This document shows positions 1-12,296 of a stretch of DNA of 64,000 nt, one piece after another. A program made the position numbers and the translations under genes. Position 1 is the stretch's first letter. Each line of letters begins with the position of its first letter. The stretch spans positions 24,540,558 through 24,604,557 of the forward strand of contig NC_030388.2 of the NCBI RefSeq assembly GCF_001625215.2, read 5' to 3'. This stretch comes from Daucus carota subsp. sativus (Eukaryota > Streptophyta > Magnoliopsida > Apiales > Apiaceae). The notes below the pieces were generated by a model. The model was not told the DNA's origin. It saw only the letters and a list, made by a program, of their open reading frames with translations, and did not search any database.

Positions 1-39
1 GAATTCTTAAAGCTTTCATTCACCCACTTGACCAAGATT

Positions 40-150
40 TCATGTATTCTGTCTTTTGTCGATTAGACGATCAACCAAACCAGCAAAGCCAGCCCTTCTG
101 ACAATGTCCACCCAATGCAAATCAGCAAGCCCTTCTCTTCTTTGATATTA
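40..150 (-). other. Possible C-terminal coding exon, partial, unrecognised
   Basis: Read on the minus strand, about 34 codons run open and end at a TGA (40-42). The peptide has a protein-like composition (for example ADLHWVDIVRRAGFAGLVDR). I could not identify a family or link it to a confident upstream exon. It may be the end of a gene lying in 150-850, or a chance frame. Confidence 0.2.
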
Positions 151-440
151 CCTGTCCAACCCGAAACGGGTAAAGTGGAGAGGAGATCTATTTTAGTTGT
201 AGTCTTTCATTCTACATTGTTGGATAACAACTAAATAATAATTTAAATTTCAAACTTATTTTGTTATTTATGTAATGTTTAAGAGTGTAATCACTTAATA
301 GTTAACATATTTCAATTTTGACAAATTTAAAAAGCATTTTAATCGTTCAATCTGCATTGTTAATCGAAAAGTATAATATAACAAAAATTAGGATCATCTG
401 AAACATCAACAGTCATGCACCTTAACATCTTCAAGATAAA

Positions 441-502
441 TTGAAATTATAGCATCTGCAATGAGTTATAGATGCAATAATTCAAAAACAAGTATATGTG
501 TA
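441..502. repeat. 62-bp perfect direct repeat, copy 1 (copy 2 at 1672-1733)
   Basis: The 62 bases at 441-502 recur without a mismatch at 1672-1733 in the same orientation, 1,231 bp apart. Sequence on either side differs. The interval between the copies contains a Stowaway MITE and otherwise no recognisable gene. From 150 to 845 and from 1107 to 1670 I see no supported gene. Confidence 0.85.
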
Positions 503-847
503 AATCTACTTTCATTCAAGGTGGTTGTAAGTACATATATTTTCCGGTTTCTAATGTCTTCAAAACAAATAAAGTAACTACATCCAAGTTATGTTGTAGG
601 TGAACCAAAATTAACAAACAGGTCGGCAACAAGGTTCTTCATCAACCATGATCATGAGGCGGTGGAGGAATTGAGAAACGCAGTCAGGTTTTACCTCCTC
701 AATTTTTGGCAAAAATGAAATGTCAAATTAGATCTAACAAAAATCTGCATGGATACAGGTTGGCTAATTGGCGTTTCGACTGACCTCTCAAGTAAGATAA
801 TGAACAATCTACTGAATGTGCTTCTTTCCACCAGCAACATCTAAATA

Positions 848-1104
848 CTCCCTCCGTCCCATTTTAGTTGTCACATTTGGTTTTGTGCCGGTCAAATTGA
901 CCAAAGTTTGACTGAAATTTATTAATATTTTATCAATTGAAAAAATAAAAAAAACATGTCACCGAAAATAACTTGTAATCTACTTTAAGATGTAATTTTC
1001 AGTTTTTTAAAATGATAAAAGAGTGACTTGTAATCTTTGGTCAAAAATTAGTCAATTTGACCAACAAAAAAGGAAATGTGACAACTAAAATGGGACGGAG
1101 GGAG
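848..1104. mobile_element. Stowaway-like MITE
   Basis: The terminal inverted repeat CTCCCTCCGTCCC (848-860) pairs with GGGACGGAGGGAG (1092-1104). It is flanked by TA at 846-847 and 1105-1106, the Tc1/mariner target duplication. The inverted similarity runs well beyond the tips, through a TTGGTCAAA/TTTGACC-type segment. There is no coding capacity. Confidence 0.93.
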
Positions 1105-1767
1105 TATTGTTATTCCTCTGTGTTTGTAACAAAATGTAATGTGCTATTGGCATTTCATCTCCTCCGCTCAGCATAATTTACTGTTATGCTCTTAATCAAT
1201 TTGCAGTGCGTTTGCAAAGAAGTTTTCTGTATTATCTACATGACCAGTCTAGAGATAAGTTTTAAGGTCCTGCAGTTTTACGAACTCCTTCCAACATACA
1301 GCAGTGATCAACAAATACTACATTCAACACCGTCATAATATATCTCCTATACTGATTAAAATCTGTTACTGAAATCACATCATACCTTGGTCATCACATT
1401 GTAACTTGACAAATCAAAACTATACACCTACAGAACAATTGCATATTTACAAACTGATAATAACAACAGCAGAAATTGGAAATCATAGTCACCATACTGG
1501 ACACCAATTCTATGCAACAAAAAAGCCTAAGTAACCATGACACAATTACGCATCTACGCTAGAATGCTTTGTCTTTCCTCTAAACAACCTTATTTCAATA
1601 TATAGAATTTCCTTTATTCGATAGCTTTTTTTTTAGATTTCAAAGCCCTGCAAGGCGGGCATCAATACTAGTTGAAATTATAGCATCTGCAATGAGTTAT
1701 AGATGCAATAATTCAAAAACAAGTATATGTGTACCTCATTTAAAAGATAAATTACATAAAATAGTTC

Positions 1768-2417
1768 GGATGGGCATTCATCCCGCCCCGCTCGACCCCG
1801 ATCCGATCCCCGCCCCGTTCGGGTTGATTTGGGGAATTTTTCGGGGGGGGGGGGGGGGCGGGCGGGAAAGTTCTATAAAAAATTCGAGGATTGGGGCGGG
1901 GTTTGGGATTCGTGTCTCCCCGCCCCGATCCCCGCCCCCAATTGTATATTTATAAAAATAATAATATATATTATACTATATAAATTATTAAAAATAGATA
2001 TCTTCAATAATATTTATTAAAATTAAAAAATAATCTTTATTTTTATTGGTCGATTATATTTATATTGTAATAAAATATATTTTCTAATTTTAAATTTGTC
2101 TTTTATTTATATTATTAATCAATTTTAATATGATTTGATGTTGAATATAGGAGAATATCATTTTATTAGTATATTAGGAGTTCGTAGTTTATTTTTTTTA
2201 TTAAAAAGTATATTATATATTATAAAATTATTATTATTTAATTAAAAATAAAACTCCCCCAATCTCTGCGGGGATCCCCGTTCCCTATTCGGGGCGGGAT
2301 CGGTGAGGAAAAGAATCCCTGTTCGGAGTTCGGGGTGGGGTCGGAATGAGTATTAAATTCGGGGATCGGGACGGGAATAGTACTCCCCGACCCCAAAGTG
2401 CCCCGCGTCCGTCCCTA
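1768..2417. mobile_element. GC-rich-ended MITE, probably hAT-type
   Basis: Both ends are rich in repeated CCCCGCCCCG/GATCGGGGCGG-like motifs, while the roughly 300-bp interior is very AT-rich. The ends face each other as imperfect inverted repeats, starting near GGATGGGCATTC and ending near GTCCGTCCCTA. A TAGTTC-like sequence flanks both sides, but I could not fix a clean 8-bp target duplication, so the hAT assignment is by style only. Confidence 0.5.
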
Positions 2418-2756
2418 GTTCACCTCTTATTACCATACAAACACGTTTTGATATAAAATTAGATGTTGACACACTAATCAAATACAACTTTGGGTCTATC
2501 TCAATTGAAGGAACAATTATTTAAAAATAAATTTTAATTAAAATATATATTATAATTCGATATAAACACTCTTTAGCGTCAAATTAAATCACTAGAAAAC
2601 AGTTTTCAGATATACTTCAAACAACTGGCAGAGGTTTCCTTATTCAAGAAAGAACGAAAAAACCTGGCAGAGGTTTCCAAATAAGCCTCCAATACGTACG
2701 TAGTGACCAAGTTTCCTGGAAGAGCACTTCTGAACTACAGCTACACATCGGACAAC

Positions 2757-2760
<4 letters not shown>

Positions 2761-2798
<38 letters not shown>
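2761..2798. repeat. (TC)n microsatellite
   Basis: About 19 uninterrupted TC units lie upstream of the gene starting at 3419. A second pyrimidine-rich stretch occurs at 3321-3370. Confidence 0.95.
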
Positions 2799-2801
<3 letters not shown>

Positions 2802-2875
2802 GTATCAAAATCCTCATCTGGTTTTGATTGTAAAACAGAGGAAGCGTAGAGGCCAAGTTTGTGTGTTGGTGCTTA

Positions 2876-3250
2876 GAGCAAGTCCAACAGCTGCCCTATT
2901 TAGTGTCCTAAGTCATAATATAAGGCACTTGACTAAAATTATTGATCCAAGAGTGTCCTAGTTGTGCCTTAAAACACTAGGACAACTAAGAAGTGCCCTA
3001 TTAATGAGGCACCACTATGCATGCCCTAAACTATGCCAATCAATAAAAAATTAGTTTCCTTTCATCTCTCTCTTCCCCTTCTTTTCATTTCCCTCCAATA
3101 ATCATTTAAATATATTACTATTTTAATAATAGGGCTTGTGGATAAGGCTTCTTGTTGGAGTGAATGTATGAAAGTGATGTCCTAAACTACTAGGACATCA
3201 TATTTTATTATTATTATAAGGCACCCACTAAGACACTCTTGGACTTGCTC
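2876..3250. mobile_element. Tourist/PIF-Harbinger-like MITE
   Basis: The terminal inverted repeat GAGCAAGTCCAA at the left matches TTGGACTTGCTC at the right, with the 3-bp target duplication TTA at 2873-2875 and 3251-3253. The 375-bp element has no coding frame. It lies about 170 bp upstream of the start codon at 3419, so it sits in the promoter or leader of that gene. Confidence 0.9.
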
Positions 3251-3418
3251 TTATATATTGCACAGATTGATTGCTACGTACTTGTCATCGCAAAACAAAA
3301 ATAAAGATAATCGCTGCCACTCTCTCTCAGTCTCAATCTCTCCCATTGTCTCTCCCACTCAATCTCTCCCAAATTATACATAGCTAGGTTATCTTGATTG
3401 TAATACAGAGGATTAAGC

Positions 3419-3949
3419 ATGGCCCGTCTAGGAAGCAAAGTGATGAAAAGGCGTGGAACTCAGCTAGAAATCAGAGTTCGCAAGGCAAATCATCACCCTC
3501 TTTCTCATCCAACCTGTCAAGAATCAGAAAATATCATTCACCTTAAATTCGTCACAAACACCCTCAAGAACTATTTGCACTCACCAACATCTTCTTTGAT
3601 CGGAGAGGAACTAGTGACTACTGGAACACGAACGCTCTTTGTGGACAGGCGTGATTTCTTCCAAGAAAGTAATGAGCTCAAGTCTTACTTGACAATCTCG
3701 GAGTCGGCTCTGGAGCCCTTGAATGTCAAGGCTGATATTGTTCATGACAAGATTATTCGTCAAGTTATGCGGTGTGGGGAGAGGATGAATAAGAAGAAGG
3801 ATTTCAAGGGTCTGGTGGTGGCTATGACTTTTATCAAGACTTTTGTTGGTGATCGTGCTTCCGTTCATGAGGCTTTGATGGAATTGGATCAACAGCGTGA
3901 TGAGTATCTTCGTCGAAGAGGAGGGTTCACTGTGGTGCATGTCTGTTAA
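3419..3949 (+). CDS. Hypothetical protein, 176 aa
   Basis: A single uninterrupted frame runs from ATG (3419-3421) to TAA (3947-3949). I do not recognise the family. The N terminus is basic (Lys/Arg clusters in residues 1-25). The C-terminal half is charged and predicted helical, with Lys-Lys-Lys near residue 126 and an RDEYLRRRGG-like stretch near the end. There is no signal peptide or membrane segment. The pyrimidine-rich leader and GATTAAGCATGG start context are plausible for a plant gene. A Tourist MITE lies just upstream. It may be a lineage-specific gene. Whether it is expressed cannot be judged from sequence. Confidence 0.5.
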   Translation: MARLGSKVMKRRGTQLEIRVRKANHHPLSHPTCQESENIIHLKFVTNTLKNYLHSPTSSLIGEELVTTGTRTLFVDRRDFFQESNELKSYLTISESALEPLNVKADIVHDKIIRQVMRCGERMNKKKDFKGLVVAMTFIKTFVGDRASVHEALMELDQQRDEYLRRRGGFTVVHVC

Positions 3950-4243
3950 TGGACTCCAGTCTCGTAATTTTACTCAAGATATCTGTTTAATTCATTCTGT
4001 AATCAATCTAGAAACTTTAATATGAGGATAACAGTATTTACACCGGCAACTCATTCTTTTTTATGTTCTTGTCTTATGAGATTATTGTTCTCTCCTCAGC
4101 TTGTGTAACTCATTCTTCTTTATGTTCTTGTCTTATGAATTAATGTCGTGATTGATCATTCAGACTCTGAAGTTGATTCAACTGAAAGTTTTAAGTATAG
4201 CACATTGATGATTTAGCTTATTTACGCGTATCCTTACTAATAA

Positions 4244-4405
4244 AGCCATAGGGACTGTTTAGTCGATCACGGTGCCACTCAAGGAGTCAGACCAGAATAT
4301 CAAGTCTTTGATGAAATTGGAACAATATCAAACATGGAGTACAGAGATTATGATGAAAGTTTTAGTGCTGTTCATGTTAATTTCACATCTATGTTGCAGA
4401 TGTAA
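4244..4405 (+). other. Possible orphan exon or gene remnant
   Basis: An open frame of about 53 codons ends at TAA (4403-4405) and encodes an acidic, aromatic-rich peptide (DEIGTISNMEYRDYDESFSA is part of it). There is no clear ATG or acceptor at its start. It looks protein-like but I cannot name it. The rest of 3950-5243 holds no supported gene. It is the shared 3' region of the plus-strand gene ending at 3949 and the minus-strand gene ending at 5244. Confidence 0.25.
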
Positions 4406-5243
4406 GTTCCAAAGAGACCTGCCAGCACCGACATTTTTACCTGGAAATACAAGCCTTTTTGTTTTTCCTTTGTGACTTCTCAGCTTAGGGATCTATTTAC
4501 TACTACTTGAATCATTTCCTTTAATCTTCTTACATATAAATTGCAATAAACTAAAAAGTTGTTTTCTGCTGCATCCAGCTTAAATTATGGCTAATTATTA
4601 ATATTATATGCTCCCTCAACAAAAAGAAGTACTTGATTCTTGGCCAAACAAAAATGAATATCAAACAACACACAAACAAATCAAAACAAGCAATCAAGTT
4701 CTTTATTATGTTCTGTAACGAACAAACTTAGTGAAATCACCATATGAAGGGTAATCGGGTGCTTAGTCTCAAAAGGAAACCTTAGGTCAGTCCTCACCGA
4801 CTCCAAGCTGTACTCTGTTCTCTATGCCACCAGTTTTCTACTCTACTTGTACATTGGAATCATATTCATTCCACCTGCACTACAAATTGGAGTGAAATGT
4901 GATTCCAGAATTCCCGCCTGCTTTCAATAAACAGATGTAAGCTGCCCTGACTGATGATATATCTTGCTAAGAATAGTGTTTGCGGTTTCAGTAATATCAA
5001 GGTAACGAATTTCATGGAGTGTTGTGCATTGCATATACTTCCCTGAAATCATAAGAAAATAATATATGCCGCACCACATAATAAACCCATCCGAATATCA
5101 AAAGATAATTATGCTAAATCCATCCACATTTCAAAAAGATAATAATGCTAAATCCATATGATAACAAGTCTTTAATTTGGTGACTAGTTTCCTTCATCAA
5201 GTGATTGACAATAAACCACATGACTTCTGAGACTTGTGATACC

Positions 5244-7532
5244 TCAGAACTTGACCATATCCCAGAAGCTAACTGCAGAGCCTTCAAACTCCTGCATGAT
5301 TTGGTTAAGATCTTCATTGCTGGGTATTTCACCAAAATGTTGACCGGAACCACTGGTGCCTTCTCCGTGGTTTTCATTGTTCATGGCACCCGTGTTGCCA
5401 GCATTACCAAAACCAAACAGTGGAGTTCCAAACTCACCTTCTGGTTCTTGCTTTGGAGCCTCACAATTATTCCTCAAGTGCTTCCCTGCACCGGCTGCTC
5501 CTTGGGCTGGATCCTGCAATCCATTGCTCATGTAGCCATTTATTGGCATCACTTCACCGCTTGCACCTGCAGATTCTATGTTGGGAACCTGCCAGCCATT
5601 GCTCAGGTAACCGGTACTTGCAACTCCTAGTCCTTGATTCAAAGCGTTCCAACTATTGCTGAAGTAACCAATTCCACCTTCTGGTACTTGAGCGCCATAT
5701 TGGTTGATGTTCCCAGGGTAGCCGAGACTTGAGCCTCCTGGTTCCTGATAAACAGCCTCCCAGCTATTGCTGAAGTAACCACTGGCACTACTGTTGCCAG
5801 GGTAGTTGAAGGCGTCCTGAGCTTGTTTTACACCGTCAAAACCATGGGGCAAGAAGTTTGGGGCTCCCGTATAGTTTGAACTTGCAGCAACAGAGGTATT
5901 CCCCTGGTTGAAACTGATTACCTGTGCTGAAGGGAGCACAGCTGGAATAACTGGACTAGCAGTTCTCTGCACTTTCCACAAGAGACTCTTCTGTTCTTCA
6001 TATGTCTGCAGTGAGGATGAAATTTTTTTAGTATACTAGATGATTTGATTAAGCTGTACTTAAAAAAGTAACAAGTGTAATCAATAATAATTAACTACAA
6101 TAAGCATGAGGTGCAAAATCCTAACAGTTTGTAAACTATGGTACTTGTACAACAATTAAGATATCAAATATGGACATGATTTACTAATCTTGCTGTTATA
6201 AACTTGTCATAGTGGTAACAAAGGACTACTCCCTCCGTCCCAAAAACAGTGAGCTGGTTTGACTTTCACGGAGATTAAGAAAAACGTAGTAAGTTTAGTT
6301 GAAAAGTGGGTAAAGTGGTAGGGTCTATCAATATTTAATAATAGATTTGAGATAGTGGAGGAAAAGTAGTGGATGTAATAGTGTTTATTTAATAAAAACA
6401 GAGTATAAAATAGAGAGGTGGTGGATGTAATAGTAAAAAGTGGTGTTCAAAAATAGTAAGTATGATAGATTCATTCTTTTTGAGACGTCCCAAAAAAGAA
6501 TAAGGGTCACATAAAATGGGACGGAGGGAGTATTAAACATCTGTACGTGCTTTGTACTAACAGCAATATACCAGATACCCATCATTGTATAAGCAACATT
6601 AGAATAAATGATAGTATCCTATATTACTATGACTTCGGCACGACTTGTGGGACACAATACACTTTCCTTTTCGGGATGTCCCATTCAATTCTATACATTT
6701 CAAAACTTTCCTAAAATAGTAAACTTTTATAATATAAAAATCCCACTCACCCACTAACTTCATCTACATACAAATGTATATATCTCAATGGGACGGAGGG
6801 AGTACCAAATTTTCAAAATTGGGGACACTGACACACTATCCTATTTTTTGGACACGGGATAATACATTAATAAATAAGCATGATAAGTACATATCTTACC
6901 AAAAAGTAACTATCAAGTTATAATTAAACACAAATTTGTGAGAAATTTTGTAAATTAGAGATCTTGTTTGCTTGTTTTTAATTTTAATTTTAATTTTTAT
7001 TTTACTTTTTTCCCTTTTAAGTTGTATATTCACTTAAATTTAGTCTTTTAGCTAGTCAAAGTGTACGCATTTCAGTCGATGATCCGCCATAGAATAAGTG
7101 TCATGTCCGAGTGTCAAGTGTTGTAGACGGGTACGAATACCTAAAAAGAATAGTCAGAGTGACATAAATGATATCAATACTATATTTGGCAATGAGACAG
7201 TTATAAGTAGGACTTTAAAATGATTTGGATGATACCAGATACCCCTCTACTTAGGTACCAGATCATATTATTTTTAGGTTCTCCAGATTTGGGTTCGGGA
7301 TCATTTCATTTTAATATAAACTGATACGGGATATAGGGGTTCAAATTTAAACCGAATATGAGTCAATATCCTATTTTTCTATTTTCAAGCCGAGTAGTGT
7401 ATGATCCATTCAATATGAGACGAATGATCCACTAACATTAAATATCATTTTTATTTTAATTATTCAAATAATTATTATTTAAAACTATAATAATTATAAA
7501 TTAAAACTTATAATTATATATATATATATAAT

Positions 7533-7566
<34 letters not shown>

Positions 7567-9410
7567 AAGATAATATGTATTATTATGGTGAATAAATCAT
7601 ATTTAAGAAGATTTAAACTTAAATAAGATATTAAAATTTATTAAAATGATACTATTTACTTACAAATGTAATGAGTTAAAAATATAATATGTATATGAAT
7701 TCGAATCGAATATGAACCATGGCTCATATTCGGGTATTCGGTAGGATCATATTACGAAAAATAATACTATACTTGATATGAGTGAGCACACAAGTGATCA
7801 TATCCGGGACCATGCTTTATGAAAATATGAGACATGTATCATATTTTTGAACCGGATATAAGGCAAGATACCGGATAGTCCGGATCAATTTCCAGACCTA
7901 GTTCTGTGTGTGTGTAGTGAATAATATGTTACAGATTGTTTTGATACATCAGATATTTTTCAGAACAGATCAGTTAGTGTTTAAGTAAATATATACCTGC
8001 AAATGAAAAGCGACCTGGTGATATGTCAAGCCAGGCTCATTCATCAATGTTAAAATATTTTCGGGCCGAACATCTGCTCCAAAAGAAAGATAAGTTCACA
8101 TTATTACCATTACACATCATAAATATATATATTAACATAAAAATATACAATACTAGTGCTAATTACCATGTTCATCAAGAATGTTTATTGCATTCAGAAA
8201 CTTCTTGTGAAGATGAAAATTCCAAGTGATGTTTCTCTTCTTAGAGTGGTGACCATCCTCCCCCTCAAAGTCAGTTGAAGAACCAGAAGTGTTTGCAGTC
8301 TGAACCTTTTTTCTTTTTGCATGGCCTTCTTCCGTAACTATCGCTTTCATTTTTAAATCCATCCCTCCTTGATTTCTTGCAGAACCACCCCTACCGCTCT
8401 CACTGCCAGGAGTGCCCAACTCCTCTAATTTAATGCTAGTCATGTCTAAAGAAGCAGGCATTTGTCCCGTCACTCGAGGGATATGCTGCCACAAAGCTGC
8501 AATATCAGATTGACTGGGTGGCTTTGGGAGGACATAGCACACCCCATTATTCAGAGCCTCCAGCATCGAATTCATTGGCAAATCTTTAGCAATCACTGCA
8601 TAAATACAATCTGATCAATTTTGACTACTTATTATGAAAATAAAAAGGAGATCAAATATAATTAGACTTACACATTATTGGAACTGTCGTACGGTGACCA
8701 TGAAGTTTCTGTGCAAACTCAGAGATGCTCATTTCTGGCATGGGAATGCAAGCAATTACAATATCAAAAATACTGTTCTGCTCTTCAAACAAAGACAGTG
8801 CCATAGTTGCGGATTCAACAGTGGTTACTGAAACCAAAACAAGAGACATATCATCGAATAATATTAGAAGAGATTAATACCAAAAGTTTTTGTGCGCATA
8901 GTGTTCGAAAATTTCATTAGTTGATTAATAAGAGATATGATATATGTTTTAAAATTAATATTTGAAAAGTGGTTCAAATTCGTTATTTACAAATATATAT
9001 ATATATATATATATACATTTTTTGGGAAGAAACATGTGTTTATCGATTTTTTTCTAGTAATATGGCATCTTAAAAATAAATCAGGATCATTGACATGATT
9101 TATCTTGGTAATATTGAGATTTCAAGCACTACACACATAGCAAAGCATAAAACAACAAAAAATTGATGAACTTACGAAATTTGGGACAATCAAAATCTTA
9201 AATGTATCTGAAATGAGAAGTATTCCAAAATCATGTTCAGATATATACAAAAAATAAATAATCACCTTTATAATTTTGTTGCTCAAACAGAGATGAAAGA
9301 GAAACGAGTGAGGTTGTGTCATGCTCTACCAACAAAATCCGAATAGTCTGAGCTAAAAGAGGTAAGGCGCCGAATTTGTTTGTATAGGTATTCTTGATAT
9401 TGACGTCCAT
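5244..9410 (-). CDS. Type-B response-regulator-like protein with degenerate receiver
   Basis: Five exons read on the minus strand: 9410-9266, 8827-8672, 8595-8167, 8073-7997 and 6005-5244. They join in frame with GT/AG junctions to give 522 aa. Residues 23-135 are a receiver domain. The usual acidic pocket is E29-H30-D31, the phospho-acceptor Asp is replaced by Cys75 (VIACIPMPEM), and the conserved Lys remains (K125). Residues 219-269 match a GARP/Myb-like B-motif (TWNFHLHKKFLNAI, then NILTLMNEPGLT), but its end reads HLQTYEE instead of the usual HLQKYR. The last exon (about 253 aa) is low-complexity, with repeated YFSNSW/GYMSNG-type units rich in Gly, Asn and Gln, resembling an activation domain. 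Known type-B regulators control cytokinin-responsive transcription in the nucleus. This one probably cannot take part in phosphorelay. The start at 9410 is inferred. Confidence 0.8.
6229..6530. mobile_element. Stowaway-like MITE in intron 4 of the response-regulator gene
   Basis: CTCCCTCCGTCCC at the left (from 6229) pairs with GGGACGGAGGGAG at the right (to 6530). TA flanks both sides (6227-6228 and 6531-6532). Confidence 0.92.
6664..6802. mobile_element. Degenerate Stowaway-like MITE
   Basis: An intact right tip GGGACGGAGGGAG (6790-6802) is followed by TA. The left tip is decayed around TTCGGGATGTCCCATTC. It sits in the same intron as the MITE at 6229-6530. Confidence 0.6.
7517..7566. repeat. 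(AT)n then (GT)n microsatellite
   Basis: Runs of AT followed by about 11 GT units lie in intron 4 of the response-regulator gene. The surrounding 7230-7900 is AT-rich and carries repeated GGATAT/ATATCC-type motifs suggestive of an old hAT-like insertion. I could not define its ends. Confidence 0.85.
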
Positions 9411-11378
9411 CCTCACCAAAAATGAGAATGCTTTTATGCAAAGTAATAAAATGGATATGGATTTTTTGGAGAGAGGCGGTGAGAAGAAGCAATATATCAA
9501 TAACAAAAGTGATTAGAGGGTATTGCATATATAAATCTCAATGTTTTGACATGTCAATGTATGTTAATGGATTTTGTTTATAATTTGAATAAAGATATTC
9601 TTATCCGATAATTAATTGATTCACTTGATTAAGAAAAAGGCGAAGAACAGATTTTAGAAAAAACTTATTCAATCTTATGTTGATTTGAATCAAATTAACA
9701 AAGAAGTTAAATACGATAAAATATGATGGAATAGTAGAGCAAAGCGGTTGGGGACGGTATCAGGATGTTGATTACCTAAAAAAACAGAAGAATAAAATTA
9801 TAAAAAAATGTGTTCACAGGAATATGATACATGATAATATATCTACTTCCTCTTTTCCCAGATTAGTTTGTGATAACTGATATGTTATCTAAAACTTATA
9901 GGATACATATAGAATATTGAGATATTATATTTGAAAGTTCATTCACGGGAAATACATACACAACTTGCAAAAAAATAAAGTAAAATTAACAATAATTCTA
10001 AGAGTCGGTTGCTATTTGGTAGCCTTAGTTTGCACCGAATTTCAAAATGATGACTATTTTTCAAATTCGCAAATCGATGATCAAAGATTTTGCTAATTTC
10101 AAATTGGTGGGTACACTTTATGATTACAAATCGGCGAGTTTAGTTTATACCGAATTTCAAAAAAATAACTATATTTTGATAATTTAATAACTATAAAAAT
10201 TAATTAGAATAAAAACATCATAAGGGCATAGAGAAAATTTATAAATTATAAAAAAATAGTGTCGATGTCACATATACACACAGATATTTATCAACATGCA
10301 AAAATTTTATTTAGTCTCAACAATTTTTCTTGAAAATATTGTTTAAGTTTAAACCATCTTAATTAATCGACTTTGAAATGTTTGATTTAAATTATATTAT
10401 TACCATTAAATCAAATTTTACTTGAACACAAACTTGATAACCTTTTGGCTATAAAATATAATTCTGTGTTATCAGAATATTTTTAAAATTATTCAATTAC
10501 TATTTTTATATATTATTTTTGGAATATTATTTTAAACAATAAAAGTACCCCACCATTTTATAACTCGGTATAAATCGACAAAAGGCCCTCCATATAACAA
10601 TTTGGAGAATCGATGACCTAAATATTACATTCTTAAAAACTAGCCCCCAGATATCACATTAAAATGTTGCATCGTGTAGCGTTTAATGTATGTTTTTATA
10701 TGGGTTTGCCTTATTTGGGCTTTCAAAAATACTGGATAAAGTAAAGTTTATTCATAACATCAATTACAAACCAACCCTTAAATAAAAATTATAAACCAAT
10801 ATAATGTAGTTATATTCACTTTAGAAATTAGTGATTTTTGTTGTAAAAATTAGTGAAAACTTTCAGAAATTAGTGAAAATCTTCAAGTCAATGCTTGTTG
10901 TCGATTCTGGTTATGATGAGGATGGTGGTGATAGCGGAGGTGGTGGACATAGGCGCATCGCCTTAAATATTTCGGCCGCATTTGCATCATTTTCGAAAAA
11001 TTCATGATGCGATTTCCGACGGCGTAAAAAGATACTCGTAAATAGTGTTGCTGTAGCTGCAGATAACTAGGGCTCCGGCGCCATCGGTAGAACTATAGTA
11101 CTCCTCGTTGTCGCAATTAGGACACTAACGCGCTCATCCAGGCTGTATATGTTTTGTAATTGCGGACAATGTCTTATATTTATGCCAGTGTTTGTACAGA
11201 GTTGTGCTATGTTTGAATAGTTATGCATTGTTGGTTTTGGATCTGTCCCGGTGATAACGATTTGTTGTGTACATGTTTTGTTTAGTTGAGATGGTAGGCG
11301 GAGGTGAGAGGTTATAGGTGGTTCACGTCCAGGTAAAGGCGATGGCAGAGGTGGCAGAGTTTTTAGTTTGTAGAATAA
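9411..11378. other. Intergenic region, no gene seen
   Basis: AT-rich sequence lies between the response-regulator start and a MITE. A short inverted/direct motif (CACCGAATTTCAAAA at about 10033 and TACCGAATTTCAAAA at about 10148) repeats. The stretch 10880-11290 is more GC-rich, but no frame is convincing. It should contain the promoter of the minus-strand gene. Confidence 0.5.
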
Positions 11379-11839
11379 GGGGTCGTTTGGTTGGGTGGGA
11401 TGGTGAATCAGGTATGGGTATGAAACCAGCCAAACCCATACCTAGTGTTTGGTTGGACTTTTTTTTATCTTCATACCTATACTTGAAACCCTCAGAATAT
11501 GACTTTTTAAAACTCAAGTGGAACGGTGGGTATGAGATGCTGGTATGGGTGACAGTATTAATATTCTTTTCTTATATTTCGAAATAATAATAATAATAAT
11601 AAATATTTATATATACAAATAAATGTTAATAATAACAATAATAATAATAATAATATTTATAATTTTTTATTTAATAAAATAATTTAATTTAATCAATAAT
11701 ATGATTATATTTTATATTAAATAAATTCATTCCAACACTTAACCAAGCGCATGATATCAGAAATGATACCTTAACCCCATACCACCCCAAACCCATTCTT
11801 AATTCCAACCCGATACTGTTCCACGAACCAAACGACCCC
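11379..11839. mobile_element. MITE with GGGGTCGTTTGGTT ends (PIF/Harbinger-like)
   Basis: GGGGTCGTTTGGTT at 11379 is mirrored by AACCAAACGACCCC ending at 11839, with further inverted similarity inward (GGTATGGGTATGAAACC-type). The flanking trinucleotides are TAA and TAC, consistent with a 3-bp target duplication carrying one change. Confidence 0.75.
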
Positions 11840-12296
11840 TACATGAGTTTGTAGTTGAATAAGACTCACATTACAAATCTAGCGTCAAGGTCCTCATCTT
11901 TCTAGCTATTTTATCGTGGGCCTCCTTTTTTGAGCCAAAAAAAAGTATAAACGCGAGTAGATGTAGCGTTTGTGGGAGTTTTTTTGAAAGAAAATTATAG
12001 AGTACGGCACGGTACGTCTTAATTGATACCCCTCTGTCTCTCTCATTTTTCAACATTTTTTTCACTGTTCGGCACACACTTTAACGCGTCTATTAAACAT
12101 AATTCTACAACTTTTTTAAAACCAAAAATTAAATTATATGGAACCGAAATTGATTCATGTTACCGAAAACCGAATCGATTTGTTTAATTGTTTCTAATAA
12201 CCGGATCGGATACGGGGACAAACTGACCGACCCGACCAGATAACCCAATTGCACGAATCTTCTCTCTATTCTAGACTACATAACTGAAGCTGACTC

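Noticed and set aside
1692-1955. 87-aa plus frame over the GC-rich repeat
   Set aside because: It spans the GC-rich arm of a MITE, with poly-Gly from a G homopolymer. No protein signature.
5205-5662. Plus-strand frames opposite the last exon of the response-regulator gene
   Set aside because: Antisense shadows. The minus strand gives a frame that splices cleanly to the GARP and receiver exons.
9411-9506. N-terminal extension of the response regulator to an ATG at 9506
   Set aside because: It would add a hydrophobic stretch not expected for this nuclear family. The ATG at 9408-9410 starts shortly before the receiver.
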